A stretch of 64,000 nt of DNA from Natrinema hispanicum (GTDB taxonomy: Archaea > Halobacteriota > Halobacteria > Halobacteriales > Natrialbaceae): positions 124,001-188,000 of the forward strand of contig NZ_SHMP01000006.1 of NCBI RefSeq assembly GCF_004217335.1, written 5' to 3'. Both the position numbers and the translations under genes were made by a program. Positions 44,998 to 54,668 of this stretch are shown one piece after another (positions within the stretch are counted from its first letter, which is position 1; each line of letters opens with the position of its first letter). The notes below the pieces were generated by a model. That model was not told where the DNA came from. It was given only the letters and a program-made list of their open reading frames with translations, and ran no database searches.

Positions 44998-46155
44998 ATG
45001 ACGTTCGAACTGTCAGACCGCGTGCAGGCGGTCCCACCGTCGGGCATCCGTCGGTTTTTCGAAATCGCCGAGGAACGCGACGATGTCATCTCGCTTGGCG
45101 TCGGCGAACCCGACTTCGCGACGCCATGGGCGGCCCGCGACGCCGCAATCACGTCCTTAGAGCAGGGCAAAACCTCGTATACGGCAAACCGCGGCAAGCG
45201 CGAGCTCCGCGAGGCGATCGCCGACTACGTCGCCGACCGGTTCGAGCTGGGCTACGACCCCGACGAGGAGATCATCGTCACCGCCGGCGCGAGCGAGGCC
45301 GTCGATCTGGCCTTCCGGGCGTTCGTCAACCCCGGCGACACGGTCGCGATCGCCCAGCCGGCGTACATCTCCTACGAGCCCGGCGTGATCTTCGCCGGCG
45401 GCGAGATGTTGCCGGTCCCAACCAAGGAGGAAGACGACTTCCGGCTTACCGTCGAGGGCCTCGAGGAGGCCGGTGCGGACGACGCCGACGTACTCGTCCT
45501 CTGTTATCCCAACAATCCAACGGGGGCGATCATGCCCGAAGGGGACTTAGAGCCGATCGCCGAGTTCGCCCGGGAGCATGACCTGACGGTCTTCTCCGAC
45601 GAGATCTACGCCGAGCTCACCTACGACGGTGAGCACACCTCGATCGCGAGCCTCGAGGGGATGCGCGAGCGGACCATCGTCTTCAACGGCTTCTCGAAGG
45701 CCCACGCGATGACCGGTCTCCGACTCGGCTACGCGCTCGGGCCCGCAGACGCCATCGGTGCGATGAACAAGATCCACCAGTACACGATGCTCTCGGCTCC
45801 GACGACGGCCCAGTACGCCGCGCTCGAGGCGCTCGACTCCTGTGACAACGACGTCGCGGAGATGGTCGAGGAATACGACCGCCGGCGGCGGTTCGTTCTC
45901 TCGCGGTTCCGTGAGATCGGGATGGACGTCTTCGAGGCCAAGGGGGCGTTCTACTGCTTCCCCGAGGTACCCGAGGGCTTTACCGCCGAGGAGTTCGCCG
46001 AGGAAGTCCTGCGCGAACAGGGCGTCGCGGTCGTCCCCGGCGACGTCTTCGGTGACGTCGGCGAGGGCCACCTGCGCGTCTCCTATGCGACCGGCCTCGA
46101 AGACCTCCGGAAAGCGCTAAACCGGATCGAAGCGTTCGTCGCGGACCACACCTGA
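44998..46155 (+). CDS. Class I/II PLP-dependent aminotransferase
   Basis: 385 residues. ISLGVGEPDFATPWAARDAA, YTANRGKRELREAIADY, CYPNNPTGAIM (PLP-ring Asn-Pro), DEIYAEL, and FSKAHAMTGLRLG (PLP Lys) are all present, so a complete fold-type I aminotransferase of the aspartate/aromatic group. The donor/acceptor pair is not fixed by sequence. Two bases separate it from the Lrp gene. Confidence 0.93.
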   Translation: MTFELSDRVQAVPPSGIRRFFEIAEERDDVISLGVGEPDFATPWAARDAAITSLEQGKTSYTANRGKRELREAIADYVADRFELGYDPDEEIIVTAGASEAVDLAFRAFVNPGDTVAIAQPAYISYEPGVIFAGGEMLPVPTKEEDDFRLTVEGLEEAGADDADVLVLCYPNNPTGAIMPEGDLEPIAEFAREHDLTVFSDEIYAELTYDGEHTSIASLEGMRERTIVFNGFSKAHAMTGLRLGYALGPADAIGAMNKIHQYTMLSAPTTAQYAALEALDSCDNDVAEMVEEYDRRRRFVLSRFREIGMDVFEAKGAFYCFPEVPEGFTAEEFAEEVLREQGVAVVPGDVFGDVGEGHLRVSYATGLEDLRKALNRIEAFVADHT

Positions 46156-46400
46156 CTCGCGCTCGAGCGTCGGTCCCTGGTATTGAACGAGAGCGTCCCG
46201 ATCGGCGACGTTGATGGAGTTGCAACCCGAGTGACAGACACTGTTGGACACTCCCCACAGCGCCGCTCAGTCACGGCACTCAAATAGGGGTTTCACAAAC
46301 AATGGGCTGACTGTCCGTCGATGATGGGAGCGATTGCGAGTGGTGTGTGCCTCGAGCGCACGAGTGAGACGAGCCGATCGGCCTGTGGAGGGACAGCGTC

Positions 46401-48263
46401 GTGATGACGCGCTCCATCCCGATCGTCGATCGCGTCACCGACGCCTTCTTCGCGCTCGACACTGGCTTTCGGTTCACCTACCTCAACGAGCGGGCCGAGA
46501 CACTGCTGAAACGCTCCCGCGAGGAGCTGATCGGCCGGGTCATGTGGGACGAGTTCCCCCAGACCGTCGAGACGCAGTTCCCCGACGGGTTCCACCGCGC
46601 GATGGACGAGCAGGTACCAGTCTCCTTCGAGATCTATCACACACACCTCGAGACATGGTTCGAGGCCCGCGCCTATCCCTCCGAGACGGGGCTCTCGGTC
46701 TACATGCGCGACGTCAGCGAGCGTAAGGCCCAGGAGACGACACTGGCCCAACACGCCGCGGTCGTCGAGGCGATCCGCGACGCCGTCGTCACGTTGGATC
46801 GCAACCGCGAGATCGTCACCGTCAACGGCGCGACCGAGTCGGTCATCGGCGCGGATCGGTCGCAACTCGTCGGCGAACACGTCGAGACGCTGACCGAGCT
46901 GGCGGGCATCGACGACGACGATACCGTCGAGATCGGGCGGGCGATCACCGACATCGACATCGGCACCGCCGAGCGTCGCCAACTCGACCTTCCGTATATC
47001 GGCCCGGACGGCGACGACCGGATGGGCGAGTTCCGATTCGTCCCCATCGAGGACCACGCGGCGACTGTCGCCGCCATCATCCGAGATATTACCGATCAAC
47101 ACGAGTACGATCGCGTCGTCACGTCGCTTCACGAGGTGACCCGGTGGCTCCTCGGGTCCGACGACCCCGAAGAGATCTGTGCGATCGCCGTCCACTCGGG
47201 CAGCGACTTGCTCGATTTACCCATCAGCGGCATTTGGTTGCTCGATCAAGAACACGGCTATCTCGAGCCAGTCGCCGGCACTGCCGGTGCCCACGACGAG
47301 TTCGGCGGCCTGCCGCGGTTCAACCCCGGCGAGGGCCTCGTCTGGGACGTCTTCGAGGGCGGCGACGTCGAACTATTCGACGACCTCTCGGAGACTGACG
47401 ACCTCTACAATCCCGAGACACCGCTTCGCTCGGAGATCATTGCGCCTATCGGTACCCACGGCGTGCTCATGACCGGCTCGTTCGATCCTCACCGCTTCGA
47501 CGAGACCGACGTCGACCTCGTCTCGACGCTCGTCGAGAACACGCGCGCCGCGCTCGACCGGGCCGACAGAGAACGAGTCCTCAGAGACCGAACCGCCGAA
47601 CTCGAGCGCCAGACCGAGCGTCTCGAAGCCGTCGCGGACATCCTCTCGAACGACTTGCAGCGCCAACTCGAAGCGGTCGCCGACGCACTCGAAGACGACG
47701 ATATCGATGAGTGGGAGTTCCCGCTGGCAGAAAATACCGTCGAGACCACGCTCGACCGGGCCGAACGCCTCGTCGACGACGTCCGCGAGTTCGCCCGGAA
47801 CGCCACGGCCGTCGGCACCCGGAGCCGCCTCCGTCTCGAATCGGCGATCGGCGATGCTGTCACCGACTCTCAGATCGACGAGGACGCACTCGTCGTCGAC
47901 GCGACGGCCACGCTCCGGGCCGATCCCGACCGATTCGTTCGCCTCCTCGAGACGGCCTTCGACAGCGCCGCCGCGCGAGCCGACGACGACGTGACGATTC
48001 AGATCGGACTCGTCGGGTTCGACGACGACGGAACGCGCGGCTTTTTCATGTGCGACGATGCTGCTGAAATCCCGCCAACTGCACACGATCGGGTACTCGA
48101 TCCGACCGCCGACGATGAGACTGCGATCGACGGACTCGGCCTCGCGCTCGTCCGTGCCATCGCCGAAGCCCACGACTGGACGTGTACCGTCACCAGTGGC
48201 GAAAACGGCGGCACGCGAGTCGAAATTCGAGATATCACGACCCTCGAGCGACGGCTCTCGTAG
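46401..48263 (+). CDS. PAS-PAS-GAF sensor with degenerate histidine kinase domain
   Basis: 620 residues. PAS 1 lies near 10-110 (VDRVTDAFFALDTGFRFTYLN), PAS 2 near 115-225, GAF near 235-390 (EEICAIAVHSGSDLLDLPIS), then a helical linker. In the kinase part the phosphate-acceptor His is replaced: VADILSNDLQRQLEAV where the family has SHDLRNPL. The N-box lacks its Asn (FDSAAAR), and the DxGxG loop reads DDAAEIP. GLGLALVRAIAEAHDW is kept. It cannot autophosphorylate by the usual route; a role as scaffold or ligand sensor is likely. Confidence 0.85.
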   Translation: MMTRSIPIVDRVTDAFFALDTGFRFTYLNERAETLLKRSREELIGRVMWDEFPQTVETQFPDGFHRAMDEQVPVSFEIYHTHLETWFEARAYPSETGLSVYMRDVSERKAQETTLAQHAAVVEAIRDAVVTLDRNREIVTVNGATESVIGADRSQLVGEHVETLTELAGIDDDDTVEIGRAITDIDIGTAERRQLDLPYIGPDGDDRMGEFRFVPIEDHAATVAAIIRDITDQHEYDRVVTSLHEVTRWLLGSDDPEEICAIAVHSGSDLLDLPISGIWLLDQEHGYLEPVAGTAGAHDEFGGLPRFNPGEGLVWDVFEGGDVELFDDLSETDDLYNPETPLRSEIIAPIGTHGVLMTGSFDPHRFDETDVDLVSTLVENTRAALDRADRERVLRDRTAELERQTERLEAVADILSNDLQRQLEAVADALEDDDIDEWEFPLAENTVETTLDRAERLVDDVREFARNATAVGTRSRLRLESAIGDAVTDSQIDEDALVVDATATLRADPDRFVRLLETAFDSAAARADDDVTIQIGLVGFDDDGTRGFFMCDDAAEIPPTAHDRVLDPTADDETAIDGLGLALVRAIAEAHDWTCTVTSGENGGTRVEIRDITTLERRLS

Positions 48264-48404
48264 GCCTCCGCGTCGACGAGAGAATCGTGGTCGACGTCGG
48301 ACTCGTCATCGAGCGCTCTCCGGTACTGATCGTTCGGTGGTCGAATCGATCCAATAAATACCAATATAAATACCGCCAGCGGAATCGATCCGTCGATCCG
48401 GCCG

Positions 48405-50561
48405 TTACTCGAGTTCGCGTTCGATCGTCGCGCGTCGCTTGGCGATTTCGCTCGCGTCGGTCTCGATCGTTCGATCGCCGACGTCGATCGTAAGCTGACC
48501 GTCGTCGGTCGCGGAGCCGAGTTCGATGACCGGTGCGACGCCGTCGAACGCCTCGCGAACCGCCTCGACCGACTCGGTCTGGATCAGTGCGCGACCGGGC
48601 TGTTCGTGGAAGAGCTCGCCAGCGGGATCGTCGCCGGGAAGCGATACCTCGAGTCCGGCGTCGTCAGTGACCATCTCGGCGAGTGCGACCGCGAGGCCAC
48701 CGTGGCTGATGTCGTGGACGGCGAGTGTCGACTCGTCATTTGCGATTGCCGCCAGCGTTTCGACGACGGCAGCCGGCTCGTTGGGCAGTTCGGGGAACCG
48801 GTCGCTGCCATCGAACTGCGCGAGATACTCGGAGCCGCCCAGCCGAACGTCGCCGGCCTCGAGTCCGAGGTCACCGACGAGTACCAGCTTGCCGTCGGTT
48901 TCGACCGACAGCGGCGGCGCGTCGTAGCCGTCTTTGGCACCGACCATCGCCAGCGTCGGCGTCGGCGGGATCGGCCCTGCGACGGAGTCGTTATAGAGCG
49001 AGACGTTCCCGCCGACGACCGGCGTCGACAGCGTCTCACACATCTCGGCGAGACCGTCGACGATACCGGTGAAGCCGCCGTAGACGTCGTCTTTCTCCGG
49101 GTTGCCACCGTTGAGACAGTCGACTGCAGCCAGCGGCGTCGCGCCCTTGGCCGCGATGTTCGTCGCGTTCTCGAGCGCAACCGCGCGGGCTCCCTCGTAA
49201 GGGGCGACGTCGGTCCAGTTGGGTGCCGCACCCGAGGAGATGGCCAGTCCCTGTTCGGCTTCCCGAACTGCGATAATAGCCGCGTCGTCGCCCGGGCCGA
49301 CGCTCGTGCGGACACCGACCTCGTGGTCGTACTGGCGGTAGACCCACCGCTTCGAGGCCGTGTTCGGACTCGCAACGACGGCGTCGAACGCCGACTCGAG
49401 ATCGGCATCGGGCAGGTCGGTTTCGGGCTGTTCGGGCTCCTCGGTCGGAAGATCGTTCATCGGCGCGCCTTCGCCGAGGAAGTAGGCGTCGACGTCGACG
49501 ACCGTCTCGCCGTCGAACGTACAGACGTAGTTGCCGTCGGTAACCTCGCCGATGACCGAACAGCCGAGATCGAAGCGCTCGACGATCTCGCGCACGCGGT
49601 CGACGTTGTCGGGCTCGACCTCGTAGCACATCCGCTCTTGGGATTCGGCGAGCAGGATCTCCATGGCGTTCATATTCGGCTCGCGCTGGTGGACGCGGTC
49701 GAGTTCGATCTGTGCGCCGAGATCGGCTTTGGCGACCATCTCGCTCGAGGCACCGCCGAGGCCGGCGGCACCGAGGTCGCGGGCCGATTCGATCAGGTTC
49801 TCGTCGACGAGCGCCTCGTTGGCCTCGATGAGCAGCTTCTCGGCGTAGGGGTCGCCGACCTGCACTGCGGGGCGGTCTTCGGTTTCGGCGTCTTCGGCGA
49901 GGTCCTCGCTGGCGAAGCTCGCGCCGCCGAGTCCGTCACGGCCGGTGGCGTTGCCCACGAGGACGAGCTTGTTGCCTGGCTCCTGGGCCTCGGCGGTGAC
50001 GAGTCGCTCCTCGTTGGTCAGGCCGACACAGGCGACGTTGACCAGCGGGTTGCCCTCGTATTTGGGGTGGAAGTCGACGCTGCCGGCGACCGTGGGGACG
50101 CCGATACAGTTCCCGTAGTGGCTGATCCCCTCGACGACGCCCTCGAAGAGATACTTCGAGTGGTCGTCGTCGAACTCGCCGAAGTACAGCGAGTCCGCGA
50201 GCGCGATCGGGTACGCACCCATCGAGAGCGTGTCCCGGACGATGCCGCCGACGCCGGTTGCTGCGCCGTCGAACGGGTCGACGTAGGAGGGGTGGTTGTG
50301 GCTCTCGATTCCCATCGTGATGTACGTGTCACTGGTCCCGTCTCCGTCGCCGCTGTCGGGGAGTGCAACGACTGCCGCGTCGTCGCCCGGTCCGATGACG
50401 ACCTGGTCACCCTCGCTGTCGAACGCCGACAGCAGCGGTCGCGAGGAGCGGTACGCACAGTGCTCGCTCCAGAGGTTCTCGAACAGCGCCGCCTCCGCCC
50501 GGGTGGGCTCTCGGTCTAACTCGGAGACGACGAGTTCGCGGTCCGAATCGGCAAGACTCAT
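48405..50561 (-). CDS. purL: Phosphoribosylformylglycinamidine synthase subunit PurL
   Basis: 718 residues, the usual small-type Pur[20 protein letters not shown] with the conserved His, [36 protein letters not shown] and [11 protein letters not shown] are family motifs, and a second AIRS-like half follows. It makes FGAM with PurQ and PurS, whose genes are not here; purM, the next pathway enzyme, is at 22 kb. Long antisense frames over it are artefacts of GC bias. Confidence 0.95.
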   Translation of the reverse strand: MSLADSDRELVVSELDREPTRAEAALFENLWSEHCAYRSSRPLLSAFDSEGDQVVIGPGDDAAVVALPDSGDGDGTSDTYITMGIESHNHPSYVDPFDGAATGVGGIVRDTLSMGAYPIALADSLYFGEFDDDHSKYLFEGVVEGISHYGNCIGVPTVAGSVDFHPKYEGNPLVNVACVGLTNEERLVTAEAQEPGNKLVLVGNATGRDGLGGASFASEDLAEDAETEDRPAVQVGDPYAEKLLIEANEALVDENLIESARDLGAAGLGGASSEMVAKADLGAQIELDRVHQREPNMNAMEILLAESQERMCYEVEPDNVDRVREIVERFDLGCSVIGEVTDGNYVCTFDGETVVDVDAYFLGEGAPMNDLPTEEPEQPETDLPDADLESAFDAVVASPNTASKRWVYRQYDHEVGVRTSVGPGDDAAIIAVREAEQGLAISSGAAPNWTDVAPYEGARAVALENATNIAAKGATPLAAVDCLNGGNPEKDDVYGGFTGIVDGLAEMCETLSTPVVGGNVSLYNDSVAGPIPPTPTLAMVGAKDGYDAPPLSVETDGKLVLVGDLGLEAGDVRLGGSEYLAQFDGSDRFPELPNEPAAVVETLAAIANDESTLAVHDISHGGLAVALAEMVTDDAGLEVSLPGDDPAGELFHEQPGRALIQTESVEAVREAFDGVAPVIELGSATDDGQLTIDVGDRTIETDASEIAKRRATIERELE

Positions 50562-50723
50562 TCATCTAGGTGATGAAAGTCGGCCGGTAAAGGGGTTTCC
50601 ATATGCACGTTCGTGGATATTGGTTTCGGTCGCTCGAGCGGGTGGCTCGCGGTCGAGCGATCAACAGCAGGAAAACGAAGCAGGAGTTGACGGTCCTCGA
50701 CGGCTACGCGCGTCGTGACGTCC

Positions 50724-51272
50724 TTATTCGAAATCGAGATCGAAATCGAGGGATACCTGATTCGTCACGTTATCGTACAGCGGTGATGTCTCGAGGACTT
50801 CCTCGTGTAACGCCTCGAGTTCCTCATCCGACGCGTCGGCGTCGATGTGGGTCGTGGCACGAATCTCTTCGTACCCTGCCCGAACGTCGTCGCTCAACCC
50901 GAGGAAGCCCCGTAGGTCGATGTCACCCTCGAATTCGAAGTGCATATCGTCGATCTCGATGCCCTTCGCAGCGGCGTGTCCCGCGTAGGTCACGCTGAGA
51001 CACGAGCCGATGGCAGCCAGGAGGTGTTCGACCGCGTTCGGGCCGTCCCGTTCGCCGAGCAACGCCGCTGGCTCGTCGCCGGTCACGGTGAACTCCGGCG
51101 ACTCGATCGTTGTCCCGTCCTGTTCGAAGTCGCTAATGCGTGTCTCGCTTGCGAAGCCACCCGTCCACTCCGTCTCGGCACGGAACGTGAACGACGCTTG
51201 CGCTGGCTCTGCAGCGACTCCTTCGATAAGCGACTCGAGGTCGTCGACGTCGAGTCCGTTTACACTGGTCAT
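50724..51272 (-). CDS. OsmC family protein (paralog 1)
   Basis: 182 residues from MTSVNGLDVDDLESLIEG. The OsmC/Ohr fold is indicated by SFTFRAETEWTGGFASETRI, NAVEHLLAAIGSCLSVTYAG with the first redox Cys, and the C-terminal VLETSPLYDNVTNQV, where the second Cys of peroxide-reducing members is missing. It may therefore be a thiol- or small-molecule-binding protein. It is divergent from paralog 2. Confidence 0.88.
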   Translation of the reverse strand: MTSVNGLDVDDLESLIEGVAAEPAQASFTFRAETEWTGGFASETRISDFEQDGTTIESPEFTVTGDEPAALLGERDGPNAVEHLLAAIGSCLSVTYAGHAAAKGIEIDDMHFEFEGDIDLRGFLGLSDDVRAGYEEIRATTHIDADASDEELEALHEEVLETSPLYDNVTNQVSLDFDLDFE

Positions 51273-51614
51273 GAGTAAATTGTGCAATACTCAGTTGTCT
51301 GCGGACTACGATAACCCTTTCGAAGTAGTCACAATATATGGTGTCGGATTAGGAAGAACTAGCAATATTCATATCTACTTAACACCGACTATTTTGCGTT
51401 CCTGGGTCGGGTCGCGATCGGCACTCGTTATTGAACCCTCTTGAACGAACAGTACTGGCCGTAGTACGTCTGCTTTCGAGACTACCATGCTCAGCGACAC
51501 GCCTCAGAACGAGCTGTACGTCGAGTATAGTTATCTCATCCCATTCGGAAATAATGTCTATTTCCGCCGGGTTTACAACCGGTCCAGCGCTACCTGGTAT
51601 TGGATAGTATCTGC
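51273..51614. promoter_or_regulatory. 342-base shared intergenic region of the two OsmC genes
   Basis: No gene is seen. Both OsmC genes start away from this region, so both promoters lie here; AT-rich TATA-like stretches occur near 51310-51395 and 51550. No strong palindrome was found. Confidence 0.45.
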
Positions 51615-52154
51615 ATGACTCTGAAGAACGGAATCGATATGGAGAAGTTTGAACAGCTCACCGCCGCTGCCGAGGACGATCCGGAAAACGCGGCATTCCG
51701 GTTTTTCGCAGAAACGGAGTGGACGGGCGACACGACGTGTGAAACAACCGTCAGTGAGATCGAGAAAGGGGGCACGCTCGTCGACTCGCCCGAGTTCACC
51801 ATGGAAGGTGCGTTGTTCGGCCATCGTGACGCACCGAACGCACTCGAGCAGTTGCTGTCTTCGCTCGGAACCTGTCTGACGATTACCTACGCCGCCCACG
51901 GCGCAAAGCGAGATATCGAGATTTCCGAGATTCGACTCGAGTTCGAAGGCCGTGCCGACATGCGCGGCCTCCTTGGGCTCGCCGACGATATCCGCCCTGG
52001 CTTCGATCACATCGAGTGTACCGCACACATCGAGTCGCCCGCATCGACAGCCGAACTCGAAGCGGTACAGGAGGCGGCACACGCGAGTTCGCCCATCCTT
52101 GACAATCTCGAGAACGAAGTGACGGTCGACATTCACCACGCGACAGCGGAGTAA
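51615..52154 (+). CDS. OsmC family protein (paralog 2)
   Basis: 179 residues from MTLKNGIDMEKFEQLTA. It aligns over its full length with paralog 1 (AETEWTGD versus AETEWTGG, NALEQLLSSLGTCLTITYAA versus NAVEHLLAAIGSCLSVTYAG, SSPILDNLENEV versus TSPLYDNVTNQV), and it also lacks the second Cys. An inverted duplication that diverged is likely. The start ATG at 51615 is chosen over 51600 by the alignment. Confidence 0.88.
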   Translation: MTLKNGIDMEKFEQLTAAAEDDPENAAFRFFAETEWTGDTTCETTVSEIEKGGTLVDSPEFTMEGALFGHRDAPNALEQLLSSLGTCLTITYAAHGAKRDIEISEIRLEFEGRADMRGLLGLADDIRPGFDHIECTAHIESPASTAELEAVQEAAHASSPILDNLENEVTVDIHHATAE

Positions 52155-52344
52155 CGCGGCGTCGCGTTCGATCCGTGCATACTCACTCTGGCCTCGACGT
52201 CGACTGATCGAACGCTCGCGTTCCGCTGTCGCTTCCGAGCCGCCTCAAGTTCACTCGTTTTCCGTCTCGACGCGTGCCGTAATCGCGACGCGAGTCGCAC
52301 GGCTAATCGAGGCGCTTTTGGTCAGGCCGTCTAAACGTACGTTC

Positions 52345-53028
52345 GTGCTGTCGGTCGAACTCCACACGCACTCGGCGCTGTCTTACGACGGCCGGGATCC
52401 GGTCGAACTCATCTTGGAGCAGGCCGAGGCGATCGGTCTCGATGCGATCGCAGTGACCGATCACGACGAGATCGACGCGAGTCTCGAGGCCGTCGAACGC
52501 GCCCCCGACTACGGCCTCGTCGGGATTCCAGGCATGGAGATCTCGAGCCAAGCGGGCCACGTGTTGGGGCTGGGCCTCGAGGAAGCGGTGCCACCCGGCT
52601 TGTCCTTCGAGTCGACGCTCGAGGCGATTCACGACCAGGACGGGCTGGCAGTCATCCCACATCCCTTTCAGGAGGCGCGCCACGGCGTCATGGCCCGGAT
52701 CTCTCGCGAGCAACTCGCAGCAGGCGATGCCATCGAGGTCTATAATTCGCGGCTGTTTACAGGCCGGGCGAATCGACAGGCTGAACGCTACGCGCGATCG
52801 CGGAACCTGCCGATGACCGCCGGCAGCGACGCCCACATCAGCGAAATGGTCGGGCAAGCGGTCACCCGCGTCGACGCCGACGAGCGCTCCACCGAGGCGA
52901 TCCTTGCAGCGATTGCGGACGGGCGGACGACCGTCGAAGGAAAGCGCACGCCGTGGCGGATCAGCGTCCAGCAGTTCGCCGGCGGCGTCACGAGACGAGT
53001 CGGCCGTGTTTTGAACCTCCTCAGATGA
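52345..53028 (+). CDS. PHP-domain metal-dependent phosphoesterase
   Basis: 227 residues. Start is taken as GTG at 52345, giving VLSVELHTHSALSYDG, with the HxH of PHP motif I. AIAVTDHDEIDAS is motif II, PGMEISSQAGHVLGLG motif III, VIPHPFQ and MTAGSDAHISEMVG the later ligands, so all trinuclear-metal motifs are intact. Substrate unknown (nucleotide or phosphate ester). Its stop overlaps the next ATG (ATGA), which couples it to an asparagine-synthase-like protein. Confidence 0.85.
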   Translation: MLSVELHTHSALSYDGRDPVELILEQAEAIGLDAIAVTDHDEIDASLEAVERAPDYGLVGIPGMEISSQAGHVLGLGLEEAVPPGLSFESTLEAIHDQDGLAVIPHPFQEARHGVMARISREQLAAGDAIEVYNSRLFTGRANRQAERYARSRNLPMTAGSDAHISEMVGQAVTRVDADERSTEAILAAIADGRTTVEGKRTPWRISVQQFAGGVTRRVGRVLNLLR

Positions 53029-54173
53029 CCGAACCAACGATCCGCGGTGCCGATCCAGCGACCGTTCGCGACGCACTCGCCGACGCCGAGTCACTCCCGG
53101 GAACGACCGGCTTCGCCGGCGAGCTCGACGGCCAACTCGTTCGTGACGTGCTCGGGCGGGTACCCCTGTACGTCGAAACCGACCCCGACCTCGACCCCGA
53201 TGCCGAAAGCCAGACTGCGGCATGGGCATTCGAACCAAGCGCACTCGAGGATCCGACGCTTTTCCCGGCCGGCGCGGCCGCACCTGTCGGTGAGTCGCTG
53301 CCCGAGCCGGAATCACATTGGACACTGCCCGATCTGACTCCCGAGACGGACCACGCAGCCGCTATCGACGCCCTCGAGCGCGCCGTTCGGACGGCCAGCG
53401 AGGCCGTCAACCAGGACGACCGAGATATCGCCGTCGCCTTCTCGGGCGGCGTTGACTCGGCGCTGGTTGCCGAACTACTCGACGCGCCGCTGTACGTTGT
53501 CGGCTTTCCCGACAGCCACGACGTCGAGGCAGCGCGGACGGCCGCCGACGCGATGGGCCGCAACCTCACGGTCGTCGATCTCGAGCCGGCCGATCTCGAA
53601 CGGGCCGTCCCCGAGGTCGCACGGGCGATCGGACGGACGAACGCGATGGACGTCCAGATCGCCCTGCCGCTGTATCTGGTGGGCGAACGCGTCGCCGCCG
53701 ACGGATTTGACGCGCTCGCGGTCGGGCAGGGAGCTGACGAACTGTTTGGCGGCTACGAGAAGGTCGTCCACCTCGACCATCGGGTCGATGCCGAAACAGT
53801 CCGCGGAGCCGTCCGTGAGGGAATTCGGAGCCTTCCCGACCAACTGCCGCGGGACGTGCTGACAATCGAGGCGACAGGGCTGGAACCAGTCGCGCCGCTG
53901 CTTCACGACGCCGTCGTCGAGGCGGCACTTCGGCTCCCGGACGACTTACTGGCCGATGAAGACGAACGAAAACGTGGCTTCCGACGCGTGGCGGCCCGTT
54001 ATCTGCCCGCCGAGGTCGCCAACAGAGATAAAAAGGCCGTCCAGTACGGCAGCCTCGTCGCCCGCGAACTCGACCGCCTCGCCCGGCAGGCCGGCTACAA
54101 ACGCCGGATGGACGATCACGTCACGAAATACGTCGCGTCGCTGCTCGAGGATGGGGAGACGACGGCCGAGTAA
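53025..54173 (+). CDS. Asparagine synthase-like PP-loop protein, no glutaminase domain
   Basis: 382 residues. The ATP pyrophosphatase loop is AVAFSGGVDSALVAELL near residue 143; VGQGADELFGGYEKVV and RDKKAVQYGSLVAREL are C-terminal asparagine-synthase motifs. The N-terminal 130 residues are not a Gln amidotransferase domain (no Cys at position 2), so the nitrogen source or substrate differs from AsnB. It overlaps the PHP gene and probably acts with it on an adenylated intermediate (inference). Confidence 0.85.
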   Translation: MTEPTIRGADPATVRDALADAESLPGTTGFAGELDGQLVRDVLGRVPLYVETDPDLDPDAESQTAAWAFEPSALEDPTLFPAGAAAPVGESLPEPESHWTLPDLTPETDHAAAIDALERAVRTASEAVNQDDRDIAVAFSGGVDSALVAELLDAPLYVVGFPDSHDVEAARTAADAMGRNLTVVDLEPADLERAVPEVARAIGRTNAMDVQIALPLYLVGERVAADGFDALAVGQGADELFGGYEKVVHLDHRVDAETVRGAVREGIRSLPDQLPRDVLTIEATGLEPVAPLLHDAVVEAALRLPDDLLADEDERKRGFRRVAARYLPAEVANRDKKAVQYGSLVARELDRLARQAGYKRRMDDHVTKYVASLLEDGETTAE

Positions 54174-54187
54174 GGACGTGCCTCGTC

Positions 54188-54514
54188 TCAGGACGGCATC
54201 GGACAGAGACTCGCGGTAAAGACGACCGTCTCGTCGGTTTCGTTTCTCGCACCGTGGATGACGCCCCGGTCGTGGTGGACGATCCCGGGCGCACCGATTT
54301 CGTCGTGCTCGTCGCCCTGGATGACTGTTACCGTCCCCTCGAGGACGTGAAAGACGTTCGTACTGTCTCCGTGTTCGTGTGCCTCGAGTTCCGCGCCCGG
54401 CCCGAGCGCGAACGCTTTCACGAGCACGTCGTCGCTGACGACCAGTTCCGTACTTTCGACAGCGCCGTCGGCCGGCTCGAGGTCGGCGATCGCGTTGGCG
54501 TATTCGTCGCGCAT
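54188..54514 (-). CDS. Cupin-domain protein
   Basis: 108 residues. HEHGDSTNVFHVLEGTVTVIQGD is cupin motif 1 with HxH and the Glu, and GIVHHDRGVIHGARNE motif 2. It is a small single-domain metal-binding beta barrel. Function unknown. It lies between the PP-loop gene and mrp, converging with the former. Confidence 0.88.
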   Translation of the reverse strand: MRDEYANAIADLEPADGAVESTELVVSDDVLVKAFALGPGAELEAHEHGDSTNVFHVLEGTVTVIQGDEHDEIGAPGIVHHDRGVIHGARNETDETVVFTASLCPMPS

Positions 54515-54586
54515 ATCGAGTTGGTTCGACGGGCGAGCCTATAACGGCAGGGGAGAACTGCAGGTCAGAACGAGCTGTATGCGCTC

Positions 54587-54668
54587 ATACGGGCTGCTAT
54601 CGCTGTGTCCCGGCGCACCTGCGACACCTCATCCGGGTGTACCGGAACTGACTGGGAGGCGTCCGTCT
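54587..54668 (-). repeat. Intergenic inverted-end repeat, copy G
   Basis: Plus-strand ends ATACGGGC and CGTCCGTCT. Read on the minus strand it begins ACGGACGCCTCCCAG one base after the mrp stop (TGAGACGGAC, the same junction as copy E) and ends GATAGCAGCCCGTAT. Inner arms are CACC and GGTG instead of CCCGC and GCGGG, a paired change. Confidence 0.7.

Noticed and set aside
48606..50519. 637-residue open frame opposite purL
   Set aside because: Arg/Val/Glu shadow of the purL codon pattern in GC-rich DNA; no protein-like motif.
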